NCBI GenBank assembly: GCA_003576695.1
Contig: QOZQ01000003.1
Span: 310,001-374,000, forward strand
Length of the DNA: 64,000 bases
DNA from: Taklimakanibacter lacteus
Lineage (GTDB): Bacteria; Pseudomonadota; Alphaproteobacteria; Rhizobiales; Aestuariivirgaceae
Reading direction: 5' to 3'
Position numbers and translations under genes: made by a program. A model generated the notes under the pieces. It was given only the letters and a program-made list of their open reading frames with translations, made no database searches and was not told where the DNA came from. Positions 44,005-52,775 of the stretch are shown piece after piece. The first letter of the stretch is position 1; each line of letters begins with the position of its first letter.

Positions 44005-44640
44005 ATGACCCGTTTCGTTGTGCTTCTCGGCGGCGATTTGACGGCGACAAGACGCCTCAAGTCCCAGATACAGAAGGCGCGCATCATCGCGGCCGATGGC
44101 GGCATGGCGCATGCCGAAACTTTGGGGCTGACACCCGAATTGTGGGTCGGCGATTTCGATTCGACCCCGGATGACCTGGCCGAGAGGCACAAGGATGTCG
44201 TCCGCCATGCTTTCCCGCCCGAGAAGGACAAGACCGATGGCGAGATCGCGGTCGATGAGGCGATGCGGCTGGGCGCGCGCGAGATCATCATGGTGGGCGG
44301 GCTTGGCGGCCAGGCCGATCATGCGCTCGCCCATCTGGGCCTGATCCTGAAACTGGGGCGGAGGCGGGTGGCGTCCTTCATCACCTCGGGCCATGAGGAG
44401 GCCTATCCGATCCTCAACGGCACGCATCATTTCGATGTGCCGCGCGGCGCCCGCATCAGCGTCATTCCTTTCACCGACCTGGCCGGGCTAGACCTCGAAG
44501 GGGTGAAATGGCCGCTCACCAACCGCTCCGTGCCCTTAGGATCGAGCCTCACCGTGTCGAACATCGCCATGGGGCCGGTCACGGTCAGGCTCAGCCAGGG
44601 CTATGCGGTGGCGCTCACCTATCCCGAGAGCAAGATGTGA
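44005..44640 (+). CDS. thiN: Thiamine pyrophosphokinase
   Basis: 211 residues with thiamine pyrophosphokinase motifs: ADGGMAHA, VGDFDST and KDKTDGE, which bind thiamine, Mg2+ and ATP; the C-terminal beta-sandwich half ends LSQGYAVALTYP. It makes TPP from thiamine and ATP. It is divergent from the thiamine transporter operon, so uptake and activation genes are side by side. It overlaps the next gene. Confidence 0.9.
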   Translation: MTRFVVLLGGDLTATRRLKSQIQKARIIAADGGMAHAETLGLTPELWVGDFDSTPDDLAERHKDVVRHAFPPEKDKTDGEIAVDEAMRLGAREIIMVGGLGGQADHALAHLGLILKLGRRRVASFITSGHEEAYPILNGTHHFDVPRGARISVIPFTDLAGLDLEGVKWPLTNRSVPLGSSLTVSNIAMGPVTVRLSQGYAVALTYPESKM

Positions 44641-45839
44641 CCAAGCTCGAGCTTGCCGAAATGGGCCGTCATGGCGAGGCCGTCGGCCAGGTGGGCGGGC
44701 GACCGGTCTATGTGCCTTATGCTTTGCCAGGCGAAACCGTCGAGGCCGAGATTTCCGGAACGCATGCGCGCCTCACGGAAATCCTCTCACCCAGTCCTGA
44801 GCGCATCGAGCCTTTCTGCCCGCATTTCGGCGAATGCGGCGGCTGCCAGATCCAGCACTGGCAGGCCGATGCCTATCGCCAGTGGAAGCGCAGTCTCGTC
44901 GCCACCGCGCTGAAGAACCAGGGCGTCGCCGCGGTGGTCGAGCCGCTGATCGATGCTGAGGGCGAGGGGCGACGGCGCGCCACCTTGCATGTCGCGAAGA
45001 CACCGGCGGGCGTGGTTGCGGGCTTCAATGCCGTGCGCAGCCACGCCGTCCACCCGCTCGATTATTGTCCCATCCTTGTGCCCGCTCTGGCGCCGGCGCC
45101 CAGGATCGCCCGCCGCATCGGCGAGCTCATCGGCGATTGCGATGTGGCCTTCACGGCAAGCGACATGGGCCTCGATGTCGACATCACGACAAGGCGTAAG
45201 GCGCCGCCTGAGCTTGCCGCTCTTGTCCACAGCGAGGACCTGGCGCGGATCTCTCTCAACCGCGAGCCCCTGGTGACGCGTCTTCTGCCGGATATCGCCA
45301 TTGGCGCGATCCGCTTGCGCCTGCCTGCCGGGAGCTTTCTGCAGGCGACGCAGAAAGGCGAGGAGGTCCTGGCCACGCTGGTCATCGACAATGTGAAGAA
45401 GGCGAAGAAAGTTGCCGATCTCTTCTCAGGCGTAGGCGTCTTTGCGCTCCGCCTTGCAGCCTCCTCGCAGGTCTTCGCCGCCGACAGCGACAAGCCCTCG
45501 ATCGAGGCCATGACCGACGCCGCCCGCCGCGCATCCGGCCTCAAGCCCGTCGACGCCAAGGTCCGCGATCTTTTCCGCGAGCCGCTGATGGCGCGCGAGC
45601 TCAACGAGTTCGATGCCGTCGTCTTCGACCCGCCGCGCGCCGGCGCCGAGGCGCAGGCGCGGCAACTGGCGAAATCGACCGTGAAGACCGTCGTCGCCGT
45701 CTCCTGCGATCCGGCGAGCTTCGCCCGTGACACGCGCATCCTGGTCGAAGGCGGCTACCGGCTGATGCGCGTGACCCCTGTCGATCAGTTTGCTTTCACG
45801 GCGCATGTGGAGATAGTGGCGCTGCTTTTGCGCGGATAG
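44637..45839 (+). CDS. 23S rRNA (uracil-5-)-methyltransferase family (RlmD/TrmA-like)
   Basis: 400 residues starting at GTG that overlaps the thiN stop (GTGA). An N-terminal TRAM-like domain, a 4Fe-4S cluster site (Cys61, Cys67, Cys70 in CPHFGECGGC and Cys144), a SAM-binding domain (VADLFSGVGVFALRLA) and a catalytic VSCDPASFARD segment are visible. It methylates C5 of a uridine in 23S rRNA or tRNA using SAM. The exact target (RlmD, RlmC or TrmA) cannot be fixed. Confidence 0.88.
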   Translation: MTKLELAEMGRHGEAVGQVGGRPVYVPYALPGETVEAEISGTHARLTEILSPSPERIEPFCPHFGECGGCQIQHWQADAYRQWKRSLVATALKNQGVAAVVEPLIDAEGEGRRRATLHVAKTPAGVVAGFNAVRSHAVHPLDYCPILVPALAPAPRIARRIGELIGDCDVAFTASDMGLDVDITTRRKAPPELAALVHSEDLARISLNREPLVTRLLPDIAIGAIRLRLPAGSFLQATQKGEEVLATLVIDNVKKAKKVADLFSGVGVFALRLAASSQVFAADSDKPSIEAMTDAARRASGLKPVDAKVRDLFREPLMARELNEFDAVVFDPPRAGAEAQARQLAKSTVKTVVAVSCDPASFARDTRILVEGGYRLMRVTPVDQFAFTAHVEIVALLLRG

Positions 45840-45855
45840 AAGGCGATCGGGGAAG

Positions 45856-46356
45856 ATGACCGACCGGATTGGCAAAGCGCTCATGGAAAATTGGGCGGAT
45901 TACCTGAAGTACAGCTCAGCCCATGTCAGCGACTATCAGGCGATCTGCAGGCTCGGCGAGTTTGTCAATCTGCTTCATCATGACAAGATTCCTCAGCCTC
46001 TTGCCGACAAATGGCGTCTTGCGCTTGATAGCCAGAAGATATCCGCAGGGAGTCTCTCGAAAGCCATTGCCGGAATGCAAAAAGATGTGGCCCGCTTGCG
46101 GCACGTGATGAGCATTGGGGATGAGTTCATCTTTGAGGAGACGATGCTGCTGATCACTTTGCGCGTAAACGTTCAGCTCGCCATGGAGTTCTTTGAGAGC
46201 CGGGGCGTCTCTGTAACTGTCGATCTTCAGGATGTCGATGACAGCCTTCGGTCCATTGCCCGGTCTGGCCAGAATTTCTCTGCCTATGAAAGTGCCAGGA
46301 GAATGGCGAGGAAGAACTGGGGACTTCCAATCGTATCGAGGTGGCTTGATAGCTGA
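45856..46356 (+). CDS. Hypothetical protein, 166 residues
   Basis: Not recognised. Soluble, mainly helical, with no signal peptide. Its base and codon use is less GC-biased than its neighbours (many AT-ending codons), hinting at recent acquisition. It is flanked by the rRNA methyltransferase (16 bp) and the convergent siderophore-interacting protein (10 bp). GGGGAAG precedes the ATG. Confidence 0.65.
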   Translation: MTDRIGKALMENWADYLKYSSAHVSDYQAICRLGEFVNLLHHDKIPQPLADKWRLALDSQKISAGSLSKAIAGMQKDVARLRHVMSIGDEFIFEETMLLITLRVNVQLAMEFFESRGVSVTVDLQDVDDSLRSIARSGQNFSAYESARRMARKNWGLPIVSRWLDS

Positions 46357-46366
46357 TAGATGGAAA

Positions 46367-47446
46367 TCACCCCGCCATCGGCCCGAGCGCGCCGCGCCGC
46401 CAATAGGCGGCCGCCAAAGTCTCGTCTCTGCCAAGCCCCAGCTTCCCCCGCCAGTGCTCGCGCACTTGCTTGGCCGCCTCCGCCTCGGCGGCGAACCAGC
46501 TGAAGCATTTGGTGCCGGCAGGACGGCTCACCGCGCAAATGGTCTCGGCGAGGCGTGCATCCTCGCCCGGCGCCTTTCCGTTGCGGTGGATCCAGTGCAA
46601 TTCGAAACCCGGTGGATGCGCAATGATCTGCTCTTCGCCCTTATCGGCGACCTCGACAAAGGCGAACCCCCTGGTGGCGGCGGGCAGTTTCTCGAGGATG
46701 CGTCCCAGCGCCGGGAGGCCGGTTTCGTCGGCGCCAAGCACATACCACTGCGCGGAGCGCACCGGTCGTCCGAGCGGTCCCATGATGCCGACGATGCTGC
46801 CGGGCCTGGCCGAAGCCGCCCAGCCCGAGCCGATGCTCTCATCGCCATGCATCACGAAATCGATCTCCATGAAGCCCCTGGCGACATCGAGCTTGCGGAT
46901 CGTATAGACACGCGCCGGCGCGCGGCGGTCCTCCGCCGGCCAGACAGGCAGGCCATTCGGCCCGGCCTCGGGCCATCCGGGCTCAGGTACCTGCGGCGTC
47001 GGGAACAGCACGCGCACATGCATGCCGTCGAATTCGGCAAAGCGGGTGAGATTCTCGCCCTTGAGCCTTATGCGCCGCATATGGGGCGTCAGATCCTCGA
47101 TGCCGGCGACCCGCATCTCGCGGAACTGGGCCAGCCGCCTGTCGCCGGCGAGATCGCCCTGCCAGACGATGCGTGGCTGGGCGCGCCTGGCATGGACCTC
47201 GATGGCGGTCGCGAGAATATCCTTGAGCCGCGCCAGCCTGGCGGCATCGCCGGCGCGGATGCGCACGGTGAGCGCGTCCGGCGACAGACCGAGGGACGCC
47301 TGGCCGAAGGGGAAGCGGAAATCCATCCCGCTTCCCTCATTCGTCACCACGGCATCGAAGCTGAACAGCCGGTCGGCGATCCGCTCGACATAGTCGGCGG
47401 GCGAGGGGATCGCGATATGGGCTTCGGCCTTCAGTTCAGTCATCAT
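46367..47446 (-). CDS. Siderophore-interacting protein (FAD ferric reductase) with DUF2218 domain
   Basis: 359 residues. Residues about 5-90 match DUF2218 (HIAIPSPADYVERIADRLF), and about 105-355 form a SIP/ViuB ferric reductase: FAD-binding RVYTIRKLD, the FVMHG segment, an NAD(P)-site ADETGLPALGRIL and SWFAAEAEAAKQVREHW. It reduces ferric siderophore or heme iron in the cytoplasm. It starts 11 bp after the TonB receptor gene with GGGAG upstream; a second ATG at 47443 is equally possible. Confidence 0.87.
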   Translation of the reverse strand: MMTELKAEAHIAIPSPADYVERIADRLFSFDAVVTNEGSGMDFRFPFGQASLGLSPDALTVRIRAGDAARLARLKDILATAIEVHARRAQPRIVWQGDLAGDRRLAQFREMRVAGIEDLTPHMRRIRLKGENLTRFAEFDGMHVRVLFPTPQVPEPGWPEAGPNGLPVWPAEDRRAPARVYTIRKLDVARGFMEIDFVMHGDESIGSGWAASARPGSIVGIMGPLGRPVRSAQWYVLGADETGLPALGRILEKLPAATRGFAFVEVADKGEEQIIAHPPGFELHWIHRNGKAPGEDARLAETICAVSRPAGTKCFSWFAAEAEAAKQVREHWRGKLGLGRDETLAAAYWRRGALGPMAG

Positions 47447-47457
47447 TCTGGCTCCCG

Positions 47458-49605
47458 TCATCCGCCGAACCGCGTCGTGACGCCGATCTTGAAGGTGCGG
47501 CCCTTGCCCTGTTCGACATCGGACGTGTAGCTCCACGCACTTTGCGGATCAGTATAGGCGACATCGAACAGGTTCTCGACGGCGAGATCGATCTTGAGAT
47601 TCTCCGACACGATCCAGTTGGCGAACAGGTTCACCAGCTCGAAGGCATCGCTATATTGCGCCGGGCCGTCGACCTGGCCGGGATTGGTGCCCGAAGAGCG
47701 CTGGGTGCGCTTGACTTCGCCCACCGCCAGATACTGGCCGCCGAAGATGAGTTGGTCCTCGAAGGCGCGGAAGCCCACCGTTGCCGAGAACTTGTCGAGC
47801 GGCGCATTCTCCAGCGGCTGGCCCTTGTATTTCGGATTGTCGGTGTCGATCAGCTCGGCATCGATGAGGGCGCCCGTCAGGTTGATGAAGCCCCAGCCGA
47901 GATCATAGATGAGCTCGGCCTCCACGCCTTGCAGCCGGGCCGTGCCGATATTGTCGGTCATGCGCGGCGTGATGGTGAAGTCGGTTTCGATATAGTCATA
48001 GACCTTGGTGTAGAAGCCGGTGAATTTGCCGCGCAGGATATCGCTCTCGGTGAGGATGCCGTCATATTTGAGATTGACGCCGCCTTCCCAGCTCTTGGCC
48101 ACTTCGGGCTTCAGCCCGAAATTCGGAATATAGCCATCGGCCGTGTCGTGGGCGCCGGAGCCGCGGAAGACATCCTGAAGCCCGGGGGCGCGATAGCCTT
48201 CCGAATAGCCGCCGAAGAGCTGGAAGCCGGTGAAGGGCGTCACACCGACCGTGAAGCGGGGCGACACCTGGTCGCCATCCAGCGACTCGTCCTCGGGCGG
48301 CGTCGTCGTCGTGCCCTTGGTCTCACCGTCGAGATGATAGCCGTCATAGCGGATGGCGGCGATGAGCTCGAGCCAGCTGCTGTAGTGACCCATCCATTGC
48401 AGGAAGCCGCCATAGGCCTGGGCTTCACCCTGGCCGAAATGCGAGGCGGAGGATTCCCCTTCGAGATAGTAATAATCGCCGCCATAGGTCAGCGTGTGGG
48501 CGAGGCCCATCCAATCGAAGCGCGAGGAGTTGTGTCCCGATATGCCTGTGGTGCGCACGTCATAGTAGCGGAAATTGCCGATTGAACTTGTCGGCCACAC
48601 CTGCGTCTGCTCGGCCTTCGTCTTGTTGTGATAGGCGGTGAAAGCATAATCGAGCAGGCGGTCGTCGGGATCGAAATAGGTGTATTTCGCGGTATAGGTG
48701 TTGTTGATCGTATCGGCATCATAGCGGCTCAAGGTTGCGGAGGTCGATCCGCTGGAGCCGGTGACATAGTCCTCGTAGCGCTGGATGATGGCGCCGAGCT
48801 TGATCTCATGGCCTTGCGCCGGGCGGAAGGTCGCCTTGCCATAGCCGCTCGTCACTTCCTCGCCGGTCCAGCGCACCTCATCGCCATGGCCGTCCTCATA
48901 GGCATCGCGGTCGCGCCAGTTTACATTGCCGATGATGTCGAAGGCCTGATGCGGCCGGATCGCCGCCGTGGTGCTGGTGGTGAAGCCCTCGCCATTGCTC
49001 TCATAGGCGATCTTCTCGCTGATCGCATATTGCTCGTCGGCATTGAGGAAGTCGCCCGCATCCTTGGTCTCGAAGGCGACGAGGCCGCCAATGCCGCCCG
49101 AGCCATAGGCATTGGAGACGGGGCCCCTGATCACGGTCACGGCCTTGAGCAAATCGGGCTCGATATAGAAGGAGCCCGAGCCATGGCCGACGCGCCAGTA
49201 ATCCTGGCGCGCGCCATCGAGGGTGACGACGACGCGGCCATATTGCTGGAGCCCTCGGATATTGATGGCGGTCGCCGGGTCATCGCCATTCATCGAGGCG
49301 CCGACGCCGGGCGTGGTCTTGAAGATGTCGGCCGGCGTATTGGCCTGGATGCGCTCGAGGTCCTTGTCTCCCACATAGGAGGTTGCCGAAAGCGAATCGA
49401 ACACCGCCTCGTTGATCATCGTCGCCGAGATGGTGATGGTGTCGAGCAGGGTCTCGCGGTCGGCCTTGGCGGTGGAGGTCTCCGCCTCCTGCTGCTCTTC
49501 GGCCTTGGGCTTCGTCGTGCTCTGAGCGGCAGCCGGGGAGGGGGTGAGGACAAGGACGGACGCCAAAGCGGTTCCCGCCATGAGTATGGTCTTGATGCGT
49601 GGCAC
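47458..49605 (-). CDS. TonB-dependent heme/hemoglobin-type outer-membrane receptor
   Basis: About 715 residues: signal peptide (to PAAAQ), plug domain (about 45-185; TPGVGASMNGDDPATAINIRG, VTVIRGPVSNAYGSGGIGGLVAFETKD) and a 22-strand beta-barrel ending in phenylalanine (KIGVTTRFGG). The plug resembles the hemoglobin/transferrin/lactoferrin receptor group. GTG 49605 is preferred because AAGGAG lies 8 bp upstream; GTG 49611 is too close to it. It is divergent from hmuT with an iron-box candidate between. Confidence 0.87.
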   Translation of the reverse strand: MPRIKTILMAGTALASVLVLTPSPAAAQSTTKPKAEEQQEAETSTAKADRETLLDTITISATMINEAVFDSLSATSYVGDKDLERIQANTPADIFKTTPGVGASMNGDDPATAINIRGLQQYGRVVVTLDGARQDYWRVGHGSGSFYIEPDLLKAVTVIRGPVSNAYGSGGIGGLVAFETKDAGDFLNADEQYAISEKIAYESNGEGFTTSTTAAIRPHQAFDIIGNVNWRDRDAYEDGHGDEVRWTGEEVTSGYGKATFRPAQGHEIKLGAIIQRYEDYVTGSSGSTSATLSRYDADTINNTYTAKYTYFDPDDRLLDYAFTAYHNKTKAEQTQVWPTSSIGNFRYYDVRTTGISGHNSSRFDWMGLAHTLTYGGDYYYLEGESSASHFGQGEAQAYGGFLQWMGHYSSWLELIAAIRYDGYHLDGETKGTTTTPPEDESLDGDQVSPRFTVGVTPFTGFQLFGGYSEGYRAPGLQDVFRGSGAHDTADGYIPNFGLKPEVAKSWEGGVNLKYDGILTESDILRGKFTGFYTKVYDYIETDFTITPRMTDNIGTARLQGVEAELIYDLGWGFINLTGALIDAELIDTDNPKYKGQPLENAPLDKFSATVGFRAFEDQLIFGGQYLAVGEVKRTQRSSGTNPGQVDGPAQYSDAFELVNLFANWIVSENLKIDLAVENLFDVAYTDPQSAWSYTSDVEQGKGRTFKIGVTTRFGG

Positions 49606-49698
49606 AGCCACATCTCCTTCTGATGAGGATCAATGGCTGGCTGAAACCAGGGATGGTTTCCGGCGGGCTCGGGATTGCACCCCTTGCTTATTTAATCC

Positions 49699-49713
49699 TG
49701 ACTAATATAGTCA
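49699..49713. promoter_or_regulatory. IRO-type iron box TGACTAATATAGTCA
   Basis: A palindrome of the form TGA-N9-TCA, the consensus bound by RirA in Rhizobiales, lies between the divergent TonB receptor and hmuT genes. A second imperfect dyad TGTGA-N8-TCACA is at about 49721-49738. Iron-dependent repression of both operons is the expected outcome. Confidence 0.6.
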
Positions 49714-49771
49714 AGTATTATGTGACCGTTGAATCACATTCTCATAAAAATTCTACAGAAGGTTGAATCTC

Positions 49772-50680
49772 TTGGCGAATTCACTTGTCGGCCGGCGCCT
49801 GTGGGTGCTTTGCAGCATGCTTCTCCTGGTTGCTTTGATGCCGCAGGCGGGAGCCCAGACGGTCATCGACGCAGCCGGGCGCGAGGTCGAAATCGGGCCG
49901 GCGCAGCGCATCATGACGCTGGGCTCCGATGTCACCGAGATCGTCCATGCGCTGGGCGCGGGCAAGCGGGTCGTGGCGGTCGACCGCGGCAGCCGCTACC
50001 CGGCCGAGACCCTCGCCAAGCCCAATGTCGGCTATCGACGCGCGCTTTCCTCGGAAGGCGTGCTGGCGCTGGCGCCTGACCTCATCATCGCGTCCGAGGA
50101 TATCGGACCGCCGCCGGTGGTCGAGGTCCTGAAGACGACCGCCATTCCGCTGCTGCTGGTGCCTGAGGACAACACACTCGAAGGCATCGAAAGGAAGATC
50201 GCGCTGGTCGCCGGTGCCCTGAAGCTGGAAGAAGAGGGCAAGCGCCTCACCCAGTCGGTACGAGACGATTTCGCCGCAGCGACCCGCCTGACCGCGGCGA
50301 TCCCGCCCGTGAAGCGCAAGAAGGTCGTCTTTTTCCATGGCCTCACCCGCCTGAGCGCCGCCGGCGCCGGCACGGCCGCCAATGCCATCATCACCTATGC
50401 CGGTGGCATCAATCCGATGAGCGCGATGCAGGGCTATAAGGCGGCATCGGAGGAGTATCTGCTCGAGGCGGCGCCCGACGCCATCCTCCTGATGAGCGAC
50501 GGCAAGGGTGGGCCAACCGCCGATCATGTCTTCGCGATCCCGGCGCTCAAGCCGACGCCCGCTGCGAAGAACGGCGCGCTGATCGTGCTCGATGGCCCCT
50601 ATATGATCGGTTTCGGCCCCCGCACCGCCCAGGCCGTGCGCGACCTCGCAACGGCGCTCTATCCGGAAGTTGGCGATTGA
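49772..50680 (+). CDS. hmuT: Periplasmic heme-binding protein
   Basis: 302 residues starting at TTG with AGAAGG 9 bp upstream. It has a signal peptide (to PQAGAQ) and a cluster A-II binding-protein fold typical of HmuT: VIDAAGREVEI, RIMTLGSDVTEIVHALG, DLIIASEDIGPP, AGGINPMSAMQGYKAASEEYLLEAAPDAILLM. It delivers heme to an ABC transporter. The expected permease and ATPase genes (hmuUV) do not follow; instead two unrelated secreted-protein genes and a decayed copy of the hmuT end are found. Confidence 0.87.
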   Translation: MANSLVGRRLWVLCSMLLLVALMPQAGAQTVIDAAGREVEIGPAQRIMTLGSDVTEIVHALGAGKRVVAVDRGSRYPAETLAKPNVGYRRALSSEGVLALAPDLIIASEDIGPPPVVEVLKTTAIPLLLVPEDNTLEGIERKIALVAGALKLEEEGKRLTQSVRDDFAAATRLTAAIPPVKRKKVVFFHGLTRLSAAGAGTAANAIITYAGGINPMSAMQGYKAASEEYLLEAAPDAILLMSDGKGGPTADHVFAIPALKPTPAAKNGALIVLDGPYMIGFGPRTAQAVRDLATALYPEVGD

Positions 50681-50748
50681 AGCCAAAATTGCCACAGTTT
50701 GCCCCGAGCCTTGCTGGCACCTGGGTGGTGAGGGATGCGGGAAAGACA

Positions 50749-51237
50749 ATGAAATGGCGTGACGCGCTCGCCACAATCGGAATTGCCGTTGCGCTGACAT
50801 GGTCGGCCGCCGCCGGATCTACGCAACGTTGTCTGTCGGAGGATGAGGGAGAGGCTATTGGCCAGCTTCTCAAGTCCGGAGATTACAAAGGCGTATATGA
50901 CGCCTTGGCTCCAGGTGCCGGATCAGGATGCCCAGAAGAGCAATTCGCGCTGGGTACCCTGATGTATCATGGCAAGCTGGATATGAACGAGAAAGACAAG
51001 AAGGGCGAACAGGAGGAAGGCTACTCATTGCTGCTGGGCGCAGCCTCTTTGGGGACTGACCGCGCTGTCAGGTATTTGGGTGCCATAAGAAAAAATGGTT
51101 GGGGAGGTTTTGCGAGAAGCAGTGCATTGAGTGACTGTTGGCAGCGCGCTTATCGTGAAGGCGGCGATATTGATGGAGCGATCGTCAATCAGTGCTTGAG
51201 TTTGGAAGGAGAGACCGCTCTTTGGCCATCGCCGTGA
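50749..51237 (+). CDS. Secreted protein, unknown, possible Sel1-like repeat
   Basis: 162 residues with an N-terminal signal-like helix (WRDALATIGIAVALTWSAAAGS). Mature part with four cysteines and a segment (FALGTLMYHGKLDMNEKDKKGEQEEGYSLLLGAASLGTDRAVRYLGAI) reminiscent of Sel1-like helical repeats. ATG 50749 is chosen with GGGAAAG upstream. Its AT-richer codon use differs from hmuT. It lies 16 bp before a lipoprotein gene. Confidence 0.65.
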   Translation: MKWRDALATIGIAVALTWSAAAGSTQRCLSEDEGEAIGQLLKSGDYKGVYDALAPGAGSGCPEEQFALGTLMYHGKLDMNEKDKKGEQEEGYSLLLGAASLGTDRAVRYLGAIRKNGWGGFARSSALSDCWQRAYREGGDIDGAIVNQCLSLEGETALWPSP

Positions 51238-51253
51238 CCGAGATCGAGGCGTG

Positions 51254-51598
51254 ATGCCAAGGCTCGTAATTCCAGCGTCAATAGCCCTGATAGTGAGCGC
51301 CTGTCTGCCATTGGCTGCTGATGGCAGGCTGGAGATAACAGGACGCGTATCGGACGGTAATCGCAAGCTCTTTGAAAAGTGCCGTTTGGAGCTGTTTTCT
51401 ACAGCGGGCGGCCCCCGTGTTGTTTATCGTGAGATCGCTGGCGAATTCACTTTTTCTTCGACCGGACCTCCCGGTCGCAGCTCATATGTCGTGGAGATTT
51501 CTTGCGAAGGCGCAAGGACGCGCTATCGCAGTGATCCAGTTGAAATAGGGGGCAAAATGCCGACCGATCTCGGGCAGATTGTTCTCGAGCGGAGATAA
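51254..51598 (+). CDS. Small predicted lipoprotein
   Basis: 114 residues. The N-terminus has a lipobox (VSAC near residue 16) after a short hydrophobic helix; the rest looks like a small beta-sandwich (RLEITGRVSDGNRKLFEKCRLELFS). No family recognised. Probably co-transcribed with the preceding secreted-protein gene. Confidence 0.6.
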   Translation: MPRLVIPASIALIVSACLPLAADGRLEITGRVSDGNRKLFEKCRLELFSTAGGPRVVYREIAGEFTFSSTGPPGRSSYVVEISCEGARTRYRSDPVEIGGKMPTDLGQIVLERR

Positions 51599-51599
51599 A

Positions 51600-51737
51600 T
51601 ATCCGGCTACCCCTGTGCATGACCGCCACGCGGTCGTGCTGGACAGGCATCCCATATGATCGGCTCCGGCCCATGCGCCGCCCGGGCTTCGCGCGATCCT
51701 GCAACGACACTTTTTCCGGAAGTTGGTGATTGAAGCC
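51600..51737 (+). pseudogene. Decayed duplicate of the hmuT 3' end
   Basis: The stretch from about 51628 to 51737 aligns over about 105 bases with the last 108 bases of hmuT (about 50573-50684), including CATATGATCGG against TATATGATCGG, TCCGGAAGTTGG and GATTGAAGCC across the stop. It has small deletions and many substitutions, and no reading frame. The two small genes between the copies therefore sit between a live and a dead hmuT terminus. Confidence 0.75.
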
Positions 51738-51764
51738 TACGCTTCGGTCACATCTGTCGGGTGA

Positions 51765-52050
51765 GGCTTTTACCCTCGCCCTGCAAGCGAAGCGCAGCGG
51801 GGAGAGGGAAGGGGCCCACCGCGCAGCGGTGGGAAGGGTGAGGGGCAATGGGCTTGCGTTACCGTGTTGATCGAAGACTCAAGGCCAAATCCCCGCGGGC
51901 CCCTCACCCTCCCATTGCTCTCGCCTTCGCGAAGCCGAGATTTTCCTTCGACAGAGCAGAATCTTACTGCTTCAGCGGAGCAAGGTCGCAATGGGTCCCT
52001 CCCTCTCCCCGCTGAAGCGGGGCGAGGGTAAGTGGCTATCCTTCTGCGAT
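51765..52050. repeat. Cluster of extragenic palindromes upstream of efp 3' end
   Basis: No gene is seen between the hmuT remnant and the efp stop. The stretch holds CCCTCGCCCT...GGGGAGAGGG, CCCACCGCGCAGCGGTGGG, CCCCTCACCCTCCCATT and CTCCCCGCTGAAGCGGGGCGAG palindromic units in mixed orientation, related in style to those at 54.6 and 63.2 kb. Confidence 0.6.
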
Positions 52051-52060
52051 GTGTGAATCC

Positions 52061-52084
52061 GATAGCGGCTTTCGCCGGGATGAC
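52061..52084. repeat. Partial CCCGGCTTTCGCCGGG-family palindrome
   Basis: GGCTTTCGCCGGGATGAC is shared with the unit at 18551-18578, but the left arm is altered. It lies 24 bp past the efp stop. Confidence 0.5.
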
Positions 52085-52107
52085 AGATTCGGTGACGAGG
52101 CGAAGGA

Positions 52108-52680
52108 TCAGTCCTTCGCGCGCTCAACGTAAGAGCCGTCTTCCGTCGCGATGACGACGCGGGTGCCGGTGGCGATATGGGGCGGCACCGCGGTGCGCAC
52201 GCCATTCGACAGCACCGCCGGCTTGAAGGAGGAGGCCGCCGTCTGGTTCTTGATGACAGGCTCGGTCTCGACGATCTCGAGCGTCACGCGCTGCGGCAAT
52301 TCGATGGTGATCGGCACGCTGTTGAACAGCGCGATCATGCATTCCATGTTTTCCTGGAGATAGGCCGCACTGTCGCCGATGAGGTCGGCGGGCAGGTGGA
52401 TCTGCTCGAAATTATCCGGGTTCATGAACACATACTGGTCGCCGTCCTGATAGAGATAGTTGAACGGCAGCGTCTCCACGAAAGCGCGCTCGACCTGGTC
52501 GGTCGTCTTGTAGCGCACCACCGTCTTCACGCCGTCCGAGATGCGGCGCATGTCGATCGAGGTGGTGGGCGTGCCCTTGCCCGGGTGGAAGCTTTCAGCC
52601 TTCAGGACGACATAGAGCTTGCCATCCTCATGCTCGATGACATTGCCTTTACGCACGGCGCTTGCGATGATCTTGGCCAC
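52108..52680 (-). CDS. efp: Translation elongation factor P
   Basis: 190 residues, three-domain EF-P. It relieves ribosome stalling at polyproline. The modified lysine is Lys35 in the tip loop FHPGKGTP. The start codon is GTG (52680). It is divergent from the EpmA-type enzyme gene that lysylates this residue in homologous systems, which supports lysine-type modification. Confidence 0.95.
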   Translation of the reverse strand: MAKIIASAVRKGNVIEHEDGKLYVVLKAESFHPGKGTPTTSIDMRRISDGVKTVVRYKTTDQVERAFVETLPFNYLYQDGDQYVFMNPDNFEQIHLPADLIGDSAAYLQENMECMIALFNSVPITIELPQRVTLEIVETEPVIKNQTAASSFKPAVLSNGVRTAVPPHIATGTRVVIATEDGSYVERAKD

Positions 52681-52775
52681 GAAATCTCTCTATAAATAAA
52701 GCATTTGCTGAATTGGGTTGGGCGGGTATTAGCAGCCGCCATGCCATAAGCCAAGCCCTGCCGGAGTTCTTTGTT

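Noticed and set aside
46232-47530. Plus-strand frame opposite the siderophore-interacting protein
   Set aside because: Antisense shadow; the minus-strand product has DUF2218 and FAD/NADPH features.
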